A stretch of 64,000 nucleotides of DNA from Argentina anserina (GCF_933775445.1 NC_065873.1:22072001-22136000); one strand, 5' to 3'. Numbered from the stretch's first letter, positions 35,019-48,249 are shown. Made by a program: numbers and translations. Notes: a model not told the origin generated them from the sequence alone.

Positions 35019-38000
35019 ATGACTAACGGAGAAAATTCTGGAAATGGCAAGGGACCTTTGGTGCCAACTGTGCCTACTGGTCCCGTTGTACCTGTCTCAG
35101 TATCCCATGGGGAAAAACCTGAGAAGTTCAACGGTTTGCATTTCAAGAGGTGGCAACAAAAGATGATGTTTTATCTGACCACTCTGAATCTTGCAAGATT
35201 TTTGACGGAGAATGCTCCTGAGTTAAAGGAAGATGACCATGGCGATCAAGCAAAGATTGCTGTTGTGAATGCATGAAATAATTCTGACTACTTATGTAGG
35301 AATTATATCATGAATGGTCTAGCCGACTCATTGTACAATGTGTACATTAGCATGGGAACGGCAAAGGAGCTTATGGGAATCCTTGGAGAAAAAAAATATA
35401 AAACCGAGGATGCCGGCGCCAAGAAGTTTATCGTGGGCCGCTTCCTTGATTATAAAATGGTGGATTCCAAAACTGTAATGAGTCAATTCTCTGAGATTCA
35501 GCTAATCCTGCATGAGATTCACGCTGAAGGAATGCAACTAGGTGAAAGTTTTCAAGTGGCATGTGCTATTGAAAAGTTACCACCTGCTTGGAAAGACTTC
35601 AAGAATTATTTGAAGCACAAGCGAAAGGAAATGACCATGGAGGATCTAGAGGTTAGACTTTGCATTGAGGAAGACAACCGAGGATCTGAAAAGAAAGCAT
35701 GGATCAATGGCGTCTCTGCCAAGGCAAACATGATGGAACATGGTCAAGGTTCCAAGAACAAGAAAGGCAAGTATCAAGGGTCCAAGCTGGGGCCAAAAGG
35801 AGGCATCTCCAAAAGGCCAAGGTTTGAAGGCAAGTGCTACAACTGTGACAAGACTGGTCACAAGTCTGTCGACTGCCACAAACCAAAGAGGAATAAAAGG
35901 AAGGAGGCAAACCTGATTGAGGCAGTCACTCAGGATGTTGCAGACATGAACCTCTGTTGCATGATATCTGAGATGAACATGGTGGATTCAAACCCCAAGG
36001 AATGGTGGATGGACACTGGAGCCACCAAACATGTCTGTGCTGACAAGAAGATGTTCTCCACCTTCGAACCATCCGAGGATGGGGAGATTCTGTACATGGG
36101 GAACTCTGCAACCTCCGCCATCAAGGGGAAAGGAAAGGTGATTCTGAAGATGACCTCTGGAAAGGAGTTGACTCTGAACAATGTCCTGTATGTTCCGGAG
36201 ATCCGCAAGAATCTGATTTCTGGTGCAATGTTGAACTCTCATGGGTTTCGCATAGTGATAGAATCTGATAAGCTTGTTCTATCCAAGAATGGAATGTTTG
36301 TGGGTAAGGGCTATGTATCGGGTGGGATGATCAAAATGAATGTAATGAATTTGATCAAGAAAATGAATGAAGCTTCTACTTCCACCTACATGATTGAGTC
36401 TTCCAATTTATGGCATGGTAGACTAGGACATGTTAATTATGATACTTTGCGAAAGTTAATTAACATGGAACACTTACCAAAATTCCAAATTGATTCAAAA
36501 CATAAGTGTGAAACTTGTGTAGAGGCTAAACTGACTAGATCATCTTTCCAAAGTGTTGAAAGAAACAGTGAACCCCTTGATTTGATTCATACAGATGTGT
36601 GTGATTTAAAATCAACGGTATCTAGAGGAAATAATAAATACTTTATTACCTTCATAGAGGATAGCACGAAATATTGCTATGTGTATTTGCTAAAATGCAA
36701 AAGTGAGGCCATAGAGAAATTCATTCTCTATAAAAAAGAGGTTGAGAATCAACTCAACAAGAAAATTAAGGCACTAAGAAGTGACCGAGGGGGTGAGTAT
36801 GAATCGCCATTTGCTGAGATTTGTGCTCAGAATGGGATTATACATCAAAGGACTGCTCCATACTCACCACAATCCAATGGTGTAGCAGAACGCAAAAATC
36901 GTACTCTAAAGGATATGATGAATGCTATGCTACTCAGTTCTGGGATGCCACCCAACATGTGGGGAGACGCGATTCTCACGGCAAATTACCTTTTAAATAA
37001 GGTGCCCAAAAAGAAAGAAGAGAAAACTCCATATGAGTTATGAAAAGGGAGAAAACCATCCTACAAATATTTAAAAGTTTGGGGATGTTTGGCCAAAGTG
37101 GAAATTCCTAAGCCTAAACAGGTGAAGAATGGGCCTAAAACGGTTGATTGCATCTTTATTGGATATGCACATAACAGTTCGGCTTATCGATTCCTAGTCC
37201 ACGATTCGAATATTCCTGAAATCCATAAGGATACGATAATGGAATCGAGAAATGCATCTTTCTTTGAAAATGTATTTCCACGGAAGTCTAGAGAGGAATT
37301 TAATTCTTCTAAACGGGCACGTGAAGACAACCGAGCCGAAACTAATGATGCTCAAGATCAAGAATCTGAGTTGGAGTCCGAATCTGAGTCTGAGGTTGAA
37401 CCTAGACGAAGTAAAAGGGCAAGGACCACAAAGTCCTATGGACCTGACTTCCTGTCATATATGGTTGAAGGTGATCCCCGTACCTTCAAAGAGGCAGTTA
37501 GCTCTACCGATGGTCCTCGGTGGAAAGAAGCAATCAAAAGTGAGGTTGACTCCATCATGCAAAATCACACTTGGGAATTAGTGGATTTGCCACCTGGGTG
37601 TAAGCCTTTGACTTCCAAGTGGATTTTCAAAAAGAAACTAAAAGCTGATGGGTCAATAGACAAGTACAAGGCCAGACTTGTTATTAAAGGCTATAGGCAA
37701 AAGGAGGGTTTGGATTATTTTGATACTTATTCTCCTGTGACGAGAATAACCTCCATACGGATGGTACTTGCAATTGCAGCATTGCGCAAACTTGAAGTAC
37801 ACCAAATGGATGTAAAGACGGCTTTCCTAAATGGAGATGTAGAAGAAGAAATCTACATGGAACAGCCAGAAGGTTTTTCTGCTCCTTCTAAGAGTAAGAA
37901 GGTGTGCAGATTGGTTAAGTCATTATATGGCTTAAAACAAGCACCAAAACAATGGCATGAGAAATTTGATAATGTCATGATCACCAGTGGATTTAGAATA

Positions 38001-39017
38001 AATGAAGGTGATAAGTGTGTATATATCAAAGACACTGAAAATGGATATATCATTTTATGTCTGTATGTGGATGATATGCTTATCGTTGGGAGCAACGATA
38101 AGATGATCAAGTCTACTAAAGACATGTTGAATTCTAAGTTTGACATGAAAGACTTGGGACTTGCTGATGTCATTTTAGGAATTAAAATTACGAGAACATC
38201 AGAAGGGCTAGTGTTGAGTCAAACACACTATGTGGACAATATTCTTGGGAAATTTGACAAGGAAGGTTCTGGAATTGTCAGAACTCCTGTAGATTTGAAT
38301 CTACATTTGTCCAAGAATAAAGGTGAAAGTGTTTCTCAATTAGAGTATTCAAGAATAATTGGGAGTCTAATGTACTTAACAAGTTGTACAAGACCAGATC
38401 TAGCTTATGTGGTTCATAAGCTAAGTAGGTACACGAGTAATCCTGGAGCTATGCATTGGCAAGCGATTGGAAGAGTGCTCAAATACCTAAGGTATACTCG
38501 TACCTACGGGTTGCACTACACATCATACCCAGCTGTTATAGAAGGGTTCACTGATGCGAACTGGATATCTGACATGAAAGACTCAAAGTCTACTAGCGGA
38601 TATGTATTTACGCTAGGAGGTGCAGCCGTGTCCTGGAAGTCCTCAAAACAAACAGTTATAACTAGATCCACAATGGAGTTTGAGTTTGTAGCACTAGACA
38701 AATGTGGGGAGGAAGCAGAATGGCTACGCCAGTTCATAGAGGACATTCCTAGATGGACAAAACCTGTGCCTGCGATTGGTATACATTGTGATAGTCAATC
38801 TGCAATTAGCCGGGCACAGAGTAAGATGTATAATGGTAAGTCTAGATACATTCGTCGAAGACATAATACCATTAGACAACTACTCTCAACTGGAGTTATC
38901 TCTATAGACTATGTAAAGTCTAAGGATAATATTGCTGATCCTTTAACTAAAGGGTTAAACAGAGAGTTAGTTGAAAAATCATCGAAGGGAATAGGACTAA
39001 AGCCCATTGGAAATTAA
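35019..39017 (+). pseudogene. copia gag-pol polyprotein of element 2, two nonsense codons
   Basis: One reading frame of 1,333 codons including the terminal stop, interrupted only by TGA at 35274-35276 (gag) and 37041-37043 (after integrase). There are no frameshifts. Domains in order: UBN2-type gag (EKFNGLHFKRWQQKM), CCHC zinc knuckle ([14 protein letters not shown] near 35835), protease (WMDTGATKH near 36006), gag-pre-integrase ([14 protein letters not shown]), integrase (LIHTDVC, then [22 protein letters not shown]), reverse transcriptase ([28 protein letters not shown] near 38063) and RNase H ([20 protein letters not shown]). Both stops sit where related copia proteins carry Trp, consistent with single G-to-A changes. 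Confidence 0.92.
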
Positions 39018-39596
39018 AAATCACTACAGTGGATACCCAACCTAGCTGACTGGAGATCCCAAGATCTAGGTTCAAAAGGGAAAACCAAACTGGAGAGATT
39101 AGTTCGGATCATTGTGGGGAGTTCCCCAAGTCCATTCCTATGATAAAAACCAGTGATACCCGTGAAGGATGAGGTTAAGTTAAAACTTTTAATGATTCTT
39201 ATGCGTCGAGAAATCGAGCAGAGTAATGCGGGTTACTCTTAATGAAGAGATCACCTATGCAAGAGAGAAGTGGGGCCGCTTCTAGGGGAGTTAATGAGGG
39301 CATAACTCTTATCAAACTACTTGCAGAACCAGGCGTGTGTTCCATGGCCAAAATGGGCACAAAAATGAGAACCGAAGTGTACCAGGGAGACTCCTGTGTA
39401 AAGTATGTTATCATTTACACAAATGACGAATAGTTCAAAGACATCGCGTCTACTATTTAGTTAGTAAAGTAAGCATACTTTTATAAGGGAAGGTTCAAAG
39501 GGTCAAACCTACCTATCCTATGCAGGTTTCAACCGTAGAAATCTATCACCAAATTCTATCGAGTCTTTGGTGGCCAATTTCATTCATGTGGGGAAT

Positions 39597-40587
39597 TGTT
39601 GGAGAATGGTTGGAAAAAACCATTTAAAACCAAATTTTAATTGATTAATTAAATTAAGTTAAACTTATAATTAATCAAAGATGAATATAGATTTGAGTTC
39701 TCCATAATGAGGGCTACAAGATCATATGTTTGTTTGTGTAATTTGGTTTGTGGGTGAATAAGAAATTGTCACTCAAAGATGGCTACTTAGAATGAGGGAA
39801 ATGTAATTGTCCCACATTGGAAAAGAGAAGTGTTGAAAAGCCTTTATATAGAATCCATTGTGTATGGATTGTAAAGTGTGTAAGCCCCCTTATACTCTCT
39901 CGCGCACGCGCAGGGGGGGGTGCAAATCCTAGGTCGCAAGGGAAACTCGTGTATGCCCGTGCGACCTGCGGACACGAATGCAACACCGAATTGAGGGTCA
40001 GATTCTTTTTGCATTTCCGAAAATTCGGTTGACTTTTCAAATTCTCTTGACTGTTTAAATTCTTCTTGTAACAACTGAGTTATTGTGTGTTATGGAGAAT
40101 TATAACAGAATTGAAATCAATGTTTGTAACATATGTAACTCATATATGTTATGATCTTTTGATTTCTATAACCGCCATCTTATTTATTGCTGATTGCAAA
40201 TCCTCACAGTATAAATAGCCACCATCCTTTCATTGTAAAAGTATCACATTCGAAAACACATTTCTCTCCCACTCTCAAAGTTCTTAGTTCTTCTCTGGTG
40301 ATAGATAGAGGTACCTTTCGAGTTCGTTGAGGGTTCTAGTTAGTAGTGCAACTTTCTAGAATTGTTTAGTCGTTATATCCTGGGAGACAAGCGCCAAACA
40401 TCCTTGCACCGGTAGAGGAGGCGTAAACGTCTTAAGGACAGTGTGGTATCACACACGTCTCGACTATTTCTTCCATCACAAATCGTTCGGTATTTTTGTT
40501 GAATTTCTTTTCGTGTTCTTCATTTCTGATTATTTATAATTCAGCCTATTAAATTATATATGCACTATATCATTGATTATTACAACA
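39597..40587 (+). repeat. 3' LTR of copia element 2
   Basis: 991 bp starting TGTTGG and ending ACAACA. It is nearly identical to 33923-34913. Confidence 0.95.
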
Positions 40588-40599
40588 ACAGCCCCAGAG

Positions 40600-41207
40600 C
40601 AGTGGTGGACCTAGGAATCCAACAATGGGTGGACTTGAATTTTATAACGAAAAAATTCGCGGCGGTGCTAAACAACTTTATTAATTGAAACAAAGAAAGA
40701 TAGACCTAATCAGAGTTGGATGTAAGAGTTAATCCCTCATATGAAAAAAAAAATACAAGAGTTAATTAAACGGTTCGATAAATCTTTAATCTTCTACTAG
40801 ATCATATTACACGCGCTGCTATATACACATAAATAAACTAATGAATAAGGTAATGTAGATATTATCTTATCTTAAGTCCTTTACTCCAATGTTTAAAATT
40901 AAAAATTTAATTAATTACATTTAAATTGGGTCTCAAAATTGAAAAAACTCAATAAGACGAACTACAAATGAGAAAGAGAACGAGATTGAAGCAGAGAGAG
41001 TGATAAGTTCGTTAGTCTGTCATTGTTGTAGGCACTATCGTGATCAACTAGAAAGAGTGAGGGCTCTTTTTGTGGATAACATAAGATTACTAGTAACATT
41101 ACTAATGTAGAAGCCCTATTCTAATATATATATATAAAGATTTTTTTTTGCCCACAAAATAAGGGTGGACTTGAGTCCACCATACCATGCACCTAGGTCC
41201 GCCCCTG
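40600..41207. mobile_element. hAT-type MITE, 608 bp
   Basis: Terminal inverted repeats CAGTGGTGGACCTAGG and, at the right end, CCTAGGTCCGCCCCTG agree at 14 of 16 positions when inverted. A perfect 8-bp target duplication CCCCAGAG flanks it (40592-40599 and 41208-41215). Subterminal gggtggacttga is repeated near both ends (40629 and 41163). There is no transposase frame, so it is non-autonomous. Confidence 0.92.
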
Positions 41208-41215
41208 CCCCAGAG

Positions 41216-42421
41216 CCCACAAACTCACAAAGTATATGAAACATGCAAGCTAATTAGACCCTGCTGAAGAAGACGAACTCGTTTGGATTAAACAGTCCAA
41301 CTTACATCAATCATCATGATGACATAAGAAACAGCAAAGAAGAATAAGAGTTAAGAAGAAGAAGATTACAGAAATGCTTAAAAAACACTGTATAATTGGA
41401 GACAACTTTTTCAACGCAGCTATCAATTATGTAAGCAAATGGTGTTGGCTTCGAGTCTATTTCCTGATGATGACGACGACGACGATGATGAATTGATGAT
41501 GATGATGATTATAAACATGGCACACGCTGAAACAAAGGAAATCAAATTTAACAGAGTAAACTCTTGTAAAATTCTATTATCCATGATCCATTGATCATAA
41601 TACAACCACACAAGAATAATAGACACAAACAATGTATAACAAACATGTAATGAAGTACATGAATAAGGAAATATAAAGAGTGCTATTAATTAAGATAACA
41701 ACTTGCAGATAAAACCATTTGACTCTAAACTAATCTTCTGCACTTCTCACTCTCTCTATATCTCTATGAGACTAATATTGTATTCATGGTAAAGAGTGAG
41801 AGTACATGACAATTTTATATATATGAGTGGTTTAGGTTTAGTGTCCTCCCATAAAAGAAACTAATAAGCCTAGTATCATATTTTCCTAATATATGTACTG
41901 ATATGACAACTTATTATAATTGGATCTTTGCCTTATATATTGAGATACCAAGATTTAAGGAACTGGTATTTAAGTTAATTGATTTCTCATTGCTTAATCT
42001 GCTTGTATATAACAAGTTGTGAAGATCTTGATGGAGTTAGACGATAATGTCCATATTAATCTTACAACTCTCACACACACGACACTAATTCCTGCTGTGA
42101 GTCGAACTCCTACTGTAGGGCTACATGGAAGGTGTCTAATCATTTCTCTAGCCATTATATACACTTGCGAGTGATCAGCCACCAAAACATCGTTCAGTTC
42201 ACAATCTTCCTCCTCTTGGCCCTTTCAACAGTGACACTTCTTGCCCACAAACAGAGCCCCCGTTGGTGTACGTGTTGGTACTTAGTGATAGAAATATTGC
42301 AACATGATAATTGAGGAAAATACTTGTGATATATTGAAGAAAATATAAGAACTGTACACTGTTATAACCCTAACAAAGGTATCCCAAAGCTATATACAGG
42401 AGAGGAAAGCCACAGCATGAC
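41216..42421. other. intergenic, no gene recognised
   Basis: Contains an imperfect (GAT/GAC)n tract at about 41465-41512 and otherwise AT-rich sequence. Short frames here show no family similarity. Confidence 0.45.
41465..41512. repeat. imperfect trinucleotide (GAT/GAC)n tract
   Basis: Runs of gatgatgacgacgacgacga followed by further gatgat units. Confidence 0.8.
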
Positions 42422-42488
42422 TGACATGTAGCGATTATAAATTCTGAAAAGTTAAACTTTAAAATTTAGAATGCTAAAACTCTACGAT

Positions 42489-42720
42489 AATCTCAATGTA
42501 ATTGAAATTACAATACAGCTGTTGAATATTGATATAAATTTTAATTAACAAACTCAGTTACAATTTAAATCCAAACACATTGTTTACAATTAAGTATAAA
42601 TTATAATCTCAATGTAATTGAAATTACAATACAGCTGTTGAATATTGATATAGAGTTTAATTAACAAACTCAGTTACAATTTGAATCCAAACACATTGTT
42701 TACAATTAAGTATAAATTAC
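42489..42720. repeat. 116-bp tandem duplication in solo LTR C
   Basis: Two adjacent copies, 42489-42604 and 42605-42720, begin aatctcaatgtaattgaaat and differ at only a few sites. LTRs A and B have a single copy of the corresponding stretch. Confidence 0.9.
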
Positions 42721-43945
42721 AGTTGTAGGATTCAATCAAGACTCACTAAAACTAAAGAACTGAATCAAACAGCACGTTGCTGACAGCTGCTCGATTTATT
42801 AACTGCAACTACGTACAACCTGCGGTACTACCCTCTGCACCATTGATTGGTACACCGGGATTGCAAACACAAACCCGGTCAGCTTCACAGCTGGTATGAG
42901 TAAAGTGAATATAACTACTCAACAGATAAACAACAACAATAACATGCAAAAAAAACAATAGATAATGTATTACATTTCAATCAAAGTTAAGTTCTCGACT
43001 TAACATTATTATCTCAACAACAATAACACCACGCCCAATATACATCCTACAACACTCTCCACCTCTTACTCAAGGTCCAACACACACTACTAAACGAGAA
43101 AACAATTAGTGAACCCTACAGGAAAGCATAGTTCAGGAATTCACGTATAACAAGAAGAAAAGCACAAAAGAAGATAATTGTGTCACGACTCCAAAATTTC
43201 GAGTATGAAACTCTAATTTCAAAGTCATGAAAACTCTAAAACAATCTCAATCAATCGAAATCATTTTAATGTTACAGTGGATCATTTCTGAGTTCAATAT
43301 ACAACTCAATTAAATCGATTATTACAAACCAAATTTATAATTCAACAATTATAACAAATGGAAATGTATAAATTCTCACAAAATCCTCACAAAAATCCAC
43401 ATAAAATTCTCACCACAAGATGGAGAATAAACGACTTCGAGTCTTCAGAGTTGTCCTTCGATTTCCATTAATCGACACCTGCGGAATTATCCCATACACC
43501 ATCGAATAGGTGCACCGGGATTGTAAACACAAACCCGGTAAGCTTTGCAGCTCGTATGAGTAAAACAACAATATAACTCGCATATCGATATATACGAAAA
43601 TCCACAGATCAACAAATATAAATGCACTCATGACTCATTAGACGGCCCATCTGGTTGTCTAAAAATGTGAAAATATATGTACTCATGAGAATTGGGCAAC
43701 CCCTATGTTTACCCAAATGCATTTATAATACGGGTACCCATGAGCGCTGGTACACATCTGTTACCCCTCATGTAGTACGCTGCCGACATTGGACAACCAC
43801 CTGTCATCCAATATCAAAAATATATGGATACTCGTAAGCCGATAACTCATCTGTTACCTCATATGCAGTACCCCGGCAGCAGACTAGAGCTCTAACTGTA
43901 TCGTAACTTTCGCCCGACCAAAGGCTAGGTTCCGACATGCCAAAC

Positions 43946-44212
43946 ACGTCCGAAGACTGGTCTGAAGACATAAACACATCCGAAGACAAAAACACGTCCA
44001 AAGACATCAATCACGTCCGAAGACAAAACTCGTCCGAAGACATCAATCACGTCCGAAGACAAAAACTCGTCCGAAAACATAAATCACGTCCGAAGACAAA
44101 ACTCGTCCGAAGACATCAATCACGTCCGAAGACAAAAACTCGTCCGAAGACATAAATCACGTCCGAAGACAAAACTCGTCCGAAGACATCAATCACGTCC
44201 GAAGACAAATAC
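43946..44212. repeat. CGTCCGAAGAC tandem array in solo LTR A
   Basis: About 15 units of an 18-19 bp repeat with core gtccgaagac, arranged as alternating spacer types (aaaact, atcaatca, ataaatca) so that a roughly 37-bp higher-order unit is visible. Solo LTR B has only a few units and C has one. Confidence 0.93.
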
Positions 44213-45520
44213 GTTTTAACAAAACTCGATGTTAAAACCACGTACAATAATCATCATGTCATATTGTACAAATTAAATCAACATGCTCAATATATAATCT
44301 CATCATCAACATGAACATATTCACAACGAAATCATGACAGTAAATAATATAGCAAACTATATATCTGTACCTATTTACCATTTATACAAATATATATTCC
44401 ACTATATCATATACATGTCATATTTCATTCTTTAAAATTCTGCATAATCTTGAATCTCTGCAAGGGTAGATTCGAAAATGTGAGATTTTACTCACCTTAT
44501 AATCTCGAGCGTAATTCCACAATTCTGAAAGTAATTCATTTTCTTGAATTATTGATCACCTTCAAAAGATAAGAAAAGAATTTAGAATCGTTACGTAAAC
44601 CTTAAATGCCGAAACAGTAATATTATTTTACTGTTCAGCAATTTTCTGGGTTTACGAAATTACTGTTCACGTATTTACTATTCACGTAATTTTGTACAAA
44701 TACACATCGACTACGTATTCATGTACGTGTACATACTATTTTACGTATTTCTGTACGTATTCATACTATTCAAATGTAAATACTGTCTCTGTAAATAATA
44801 ATTACCGATTTACCCTTCCAAAATTACTTTTACATTTATTGAATGTAATTTACATTTATATTTTACCGAATGTAAATAAAATTTATATTTACTATACGTA
44901 AATTACTTTTTACATTCACCGTACGTAAAAATAAATGTTACAAAATTACTGTTTTTCGAAATCACTGTTCACGCGCCGCCGCACGTGGCGGCGCGTAGGG
45001 TACACCCGCCACCCTCTGGCGACTGCCACTCACTGTGGCAGCGCGTGGGGCCCACGCGCCGAGCTTAAGGCCGCCCCAAAACCCTTCATCTCTTCCCCCT
45101 CTTCGTCCCCACGGCCTCTAAGCCACCCCACGTTACCCCACGCGCCGCCCAAAGCGGCGGCAACTTCACCAAAATCCTCCTCCACCGATCTCCTCCAATT
45201 CGAATCAAAACAATCACAAATTCACAACAAAGCATCACAACCATCAATTGGATCGAAACCTCACCTATTCCCGGCCTTGGGAGCACCGGAGCTCGTCAGA
45301 GAGCTCGGACCAGTCGTGCGAGGTTCGGTGAGGCGCGGCGAGCTGGATCGCGTCTTGCTCGGAGGAGAGTCGCGTCGACCTTGCGTGGCTGCTGGTGCCG
45401 GCGGTGAGGAACACGTCCCTCGGAGGAGGGAGATCGGCGATCGATTTTTCGGAGAGGGAGAGAGACTCGGGTTAGAGAGAGAGAGAAAGAGGGAAAATGG
45501 GAGAGGGAGGCGCGGGGTGT

Positions 45521-45542
45521 GGGTTTCCAGAAATGGAAACCC
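45521..45542. promoter_or_regulatory. conserved hairpin next to the LTR promoter (A)
   Basis: A perfect 9-bp inverted repeat, gggtttcca and tggaaaccc, with a 4-nt loop, just downstream of the minus-strand TATA box. The same arms occur in solo LTR B at 51096-51117. Confidence 0.7.
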
Positions 45543-48045
45543 TAACTCCAATAATTATCTATTTATACTCGTTTCTAAAATCGGAAACTAACTTCCGACG
45601 TTAATAATTTTAACGTACAATGTCCGATTAGAACGCGTGATGTGTCCTCAAACTCGTATCGACGAGTTATACAACTTTCATGAAAGAAGTTTTCGCAAAC
45701 GAGCGACGGAATAAAAGTCGATACTCACGTCGCGGAAACGTAGCGTTTTTCTAAATAAACGTTTCGATAACGTTTCCGCTTTCGTTTCACAACGTCGCAA
45801 GCAACTAGATGTCGTTTAAATGAATTTCAGAAATTTATAACTTAAAAACAATTCCATAAACGTTCCGAAAAATCGGGTTATTACAAATTGATTCTTGCAT
45901 AACATCTTAGTTCATAAATCACTTAACAAACAATAAAATAAAATACATGAGATAAGTAAACAAACAACAAACACAACAAAACACAAACAAGAAAATGTAA
46001 CAAATAACATTTTTAAAACATGTGCACTCATAAGACCCGGGCAACCCACCTAGTTACCCATTATCATTTTTAAAACATGTGTACTTACGAGACTTGGGCA
46101 GCCCATCTAGTTACCCCTCATGCAGACATACTAGAGCTCTAACTGATCGTAACCAACACCAGCCTAAGGTTTGGTTCCCGATTTAAATGTCATCACCATC
46201 CGAAGACCAGAAAACGTTTTAACAAGACTCAATGTTAAAACCACGTACACCCATGATAATATTGTACAAAACCAATCGACTCTCACAACATCACAAAATG
46301 AACAAGTCATACAATTAAACCAATTTACCGGAAGGTACATTTTCTTCCCTTTCGGTCTCATCCACCAACAACAACCAATTCATCCAAATTACTGGAAGGT
46401 ACATTTTCTTCCCTTCCACCAATATTATCAGATATCCACATTCAATAAACCAATTTATCGGAAGGTACATTTGCTTCCCTTCCGATCTCTTTCTCCATAT
46501 CAACACTTCAACACATTTAAAGATATAAAATATAATATAGCAACGTATATATGTATGTTCTTATTACCATTAAATATACATATATAAATAGACTATATTA
46601 TATCAATATCAACATGCATATTCCAAATTCACTCTCACATTCACTTTAGTCCATAATCACTAAAATCTTTTAAAAACATTTATTAAAATAGCGTTTCACT
46701 TACCCATGAACCGTAGACGATCAAGTTCATGTAATTTAAACCAAAACATAATTTTATAAACTAGTGATGCAATGACTATGTTAACAACTTCAACCAAATT
46801 CAATAATTATAACACTATTTCGATCATGATGATCATTCTGAGGTTTACTCATCTTAGCTCACGATGCGTCTTCTACTCAAAATAAGGAAAGTACTACCTA
46901 CCACAATCACTCCATAACCAAGTAACAAGTACCTAATTCATATCACGATTGCAAGTTATTAACACTTGAGAACGACAACAACAATTCAACCTAAAATCAC
47001 CAAACCTTTAACAACAACTAACTTACTCAAGAATTAACCTAACACATGAAAATGACCTACGTAAACGCTCGTATCGATGAACATATCACAATGGAGTAAA
47101 CCATTACTCCGAAACATGACCCAACACACCACCACACGCCACCAACAATGGCGGCACTACCACTATTCCGGTGACCACCAATGATCACCAAAATTTACCA
47201 CCACAATCTAAACGACATTTCAAACAACTTTCTAATTGACAATAAAGTCTAAATCCAAGCCTAAACAGTCAAACCGACTAAGAATATAAAATTGACACTA
47301 TTCACAAACCCTAGAAAAAGAAATTGTTGATTCTCCTTGTGTGTTTCGAAATAGATAAAACTGTTTTAGATGGTTGATATACATCCTACAAGCTGCAAAA
47401 CACAAGAAGAATCACCTTGATTGGTTGCCGGAGGAAGAAGTTCTCCTCACTTCTTCAAAACGGAACAGCTGCCTTATTCTTCATTTCTGGACTTCAAACA
47501 GCTTGAATCTATCTCAAACACCAACCCTGATCGGTAGGGTACGAAGAGACGGTTTCAACTCCACCGGTCTCACTCAATTTCGTCGCTAGACGACGAAGAT
47601 ATGGCTGGAAAAAGATCTGGCAACCAAGAGGGAAAAATCGCGTGAACGGTACCCGAGCTCGGGTGAACAGTAACCGAGCTTATTTTCGAAAAAAAAAAAC
47701 TGATTTTCTTAATTTCTAATCTCATCTCATTCCTTTTATACTCATCCCAGAATCAGAAACCAAACTTCTGTTGCTAACAACTTTCACATACGACATCCAA
47801 TTAAAGCGTGTCGCGCATCTACGAACTCGTATTGACGAACTCTACGACTTTCACGAATGAAGTTTTCTGAGATTCCAAACGGATAAAAAGTCAACTCTTG
47901 ACCCCTCATGGTAATATTTCCGAGTAAAAATCGCTCGAACACTTTCGTTTCCTCCATCGTACTATATAATCGGATCATCACCAATTTAAATATCTCCGAA
48001 CAATAATTATAAAATAATTATAAATTTCCGAAATATTATATGACA

Positions 48046-48249
48046 GGTGTAGGATAGTTGGAGGCCACAAACTAAACTGAGACTTAGTTTAAGACACTAG
48101 CTTAATTAGGACAAATAGAAATTATAAGCTGCCTATAAGCTAATTTAAAGGCCAAAAAGATCATCACTTCTAAAATTTAGTAATTACTAGTGTATATGAA
48201 CAAGAAAGCATATTATTTTAGTAGTTAGATCATTACTAATTTACTATAA
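48046..48249. other. spacer between solo LTRs C and B
   Basis: About 200 bp of AT-rich, unique-looking sequence between the two target-site duplications. No feature was recognised. Confidence 0.5.

Larger units (their letters stand above)
33923..40587 (+). mobile_element. Ty1/copia retrotransposon 2 (young, nearly intact)
   Basis: A full-length element of 6,665 bp with perfect 5-bp target duplications ACAGC (33918-33922 and 40588-40592). Both LTRs are exactly 991 bp and differ by only six substitutions by eye, all transitions, so the insertion is recent. A polypurine stretch (catgtggggaat) abuts the 3' LTR. A roughly 580-bp non-coding stretch separates the end of pol from the 3' LTR. The usual tRNA-iMet primer-binding site is not visible after the 5' LTR. 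Confidence 0.96.
43181..45885 (-). mobile_element. giant solo LTR 'A', nested inside C
   Basis: 2,705 bp from TGTCACGACT to GGTTATTACA with a perfect 5-bp duplication AATTG (43176-43180, 45886-45890). On the minus strand it begins TGTAATAACCCGAT, a start typical of long gypsy LTRs. A minus-strand TATA box lies at 45559-45569 (gtataaatag). No gag or pol sequence lies next to it, so it is a solo LTR left by LTR-LTR recombination. It shares most of its length with solo LTR B. Confidence 0.93.
42427..48040 (-). mobile_element. giant solo LTR 'C' (oldest, host of nested solo LTR 'A')
   Basis: Starts TGTAGCGATT and ends AATATTATA, flanked by the 5-bp duplication TGACA (42422-42426 and 48041-48045). 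Excluding the nested element and its extra target copy it is about 2.9 kb. Parallel landmarks tie it to solo LTRs A and B: the capped stretch caccgggattgcaaacacaa (42857), the words cactcataagacccgggcaa (46025), and a minus-strand TATA box (tataaaagga, 47732-47741). Orientation is minus because the TATA boxes and CCCGAT-type U3 end read that way. It is the most diverged of the three. Confidence 0.8.

Noticed and set aside
43937..44155. Open frame of 72 codons across the CGTCCGAAGAC array
   Set aside because: A translated tandem repeat with no start context or homology; the frame is a by-product of the repeat.
43946..44212. A CRISPR-like array
   Set aside because: This is plant nuclear DNA, the spacers are themselves repetitive rather than unique, there are no cas genes, and the array lies inside an LTR.
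44935..45591. Open frame of 218 codons in solo LTR A
   Set aside because: It lies over the GC-rich LTR block and promoter. The equivalent frame is not maintained in solo LTR B, and no domain is visible.
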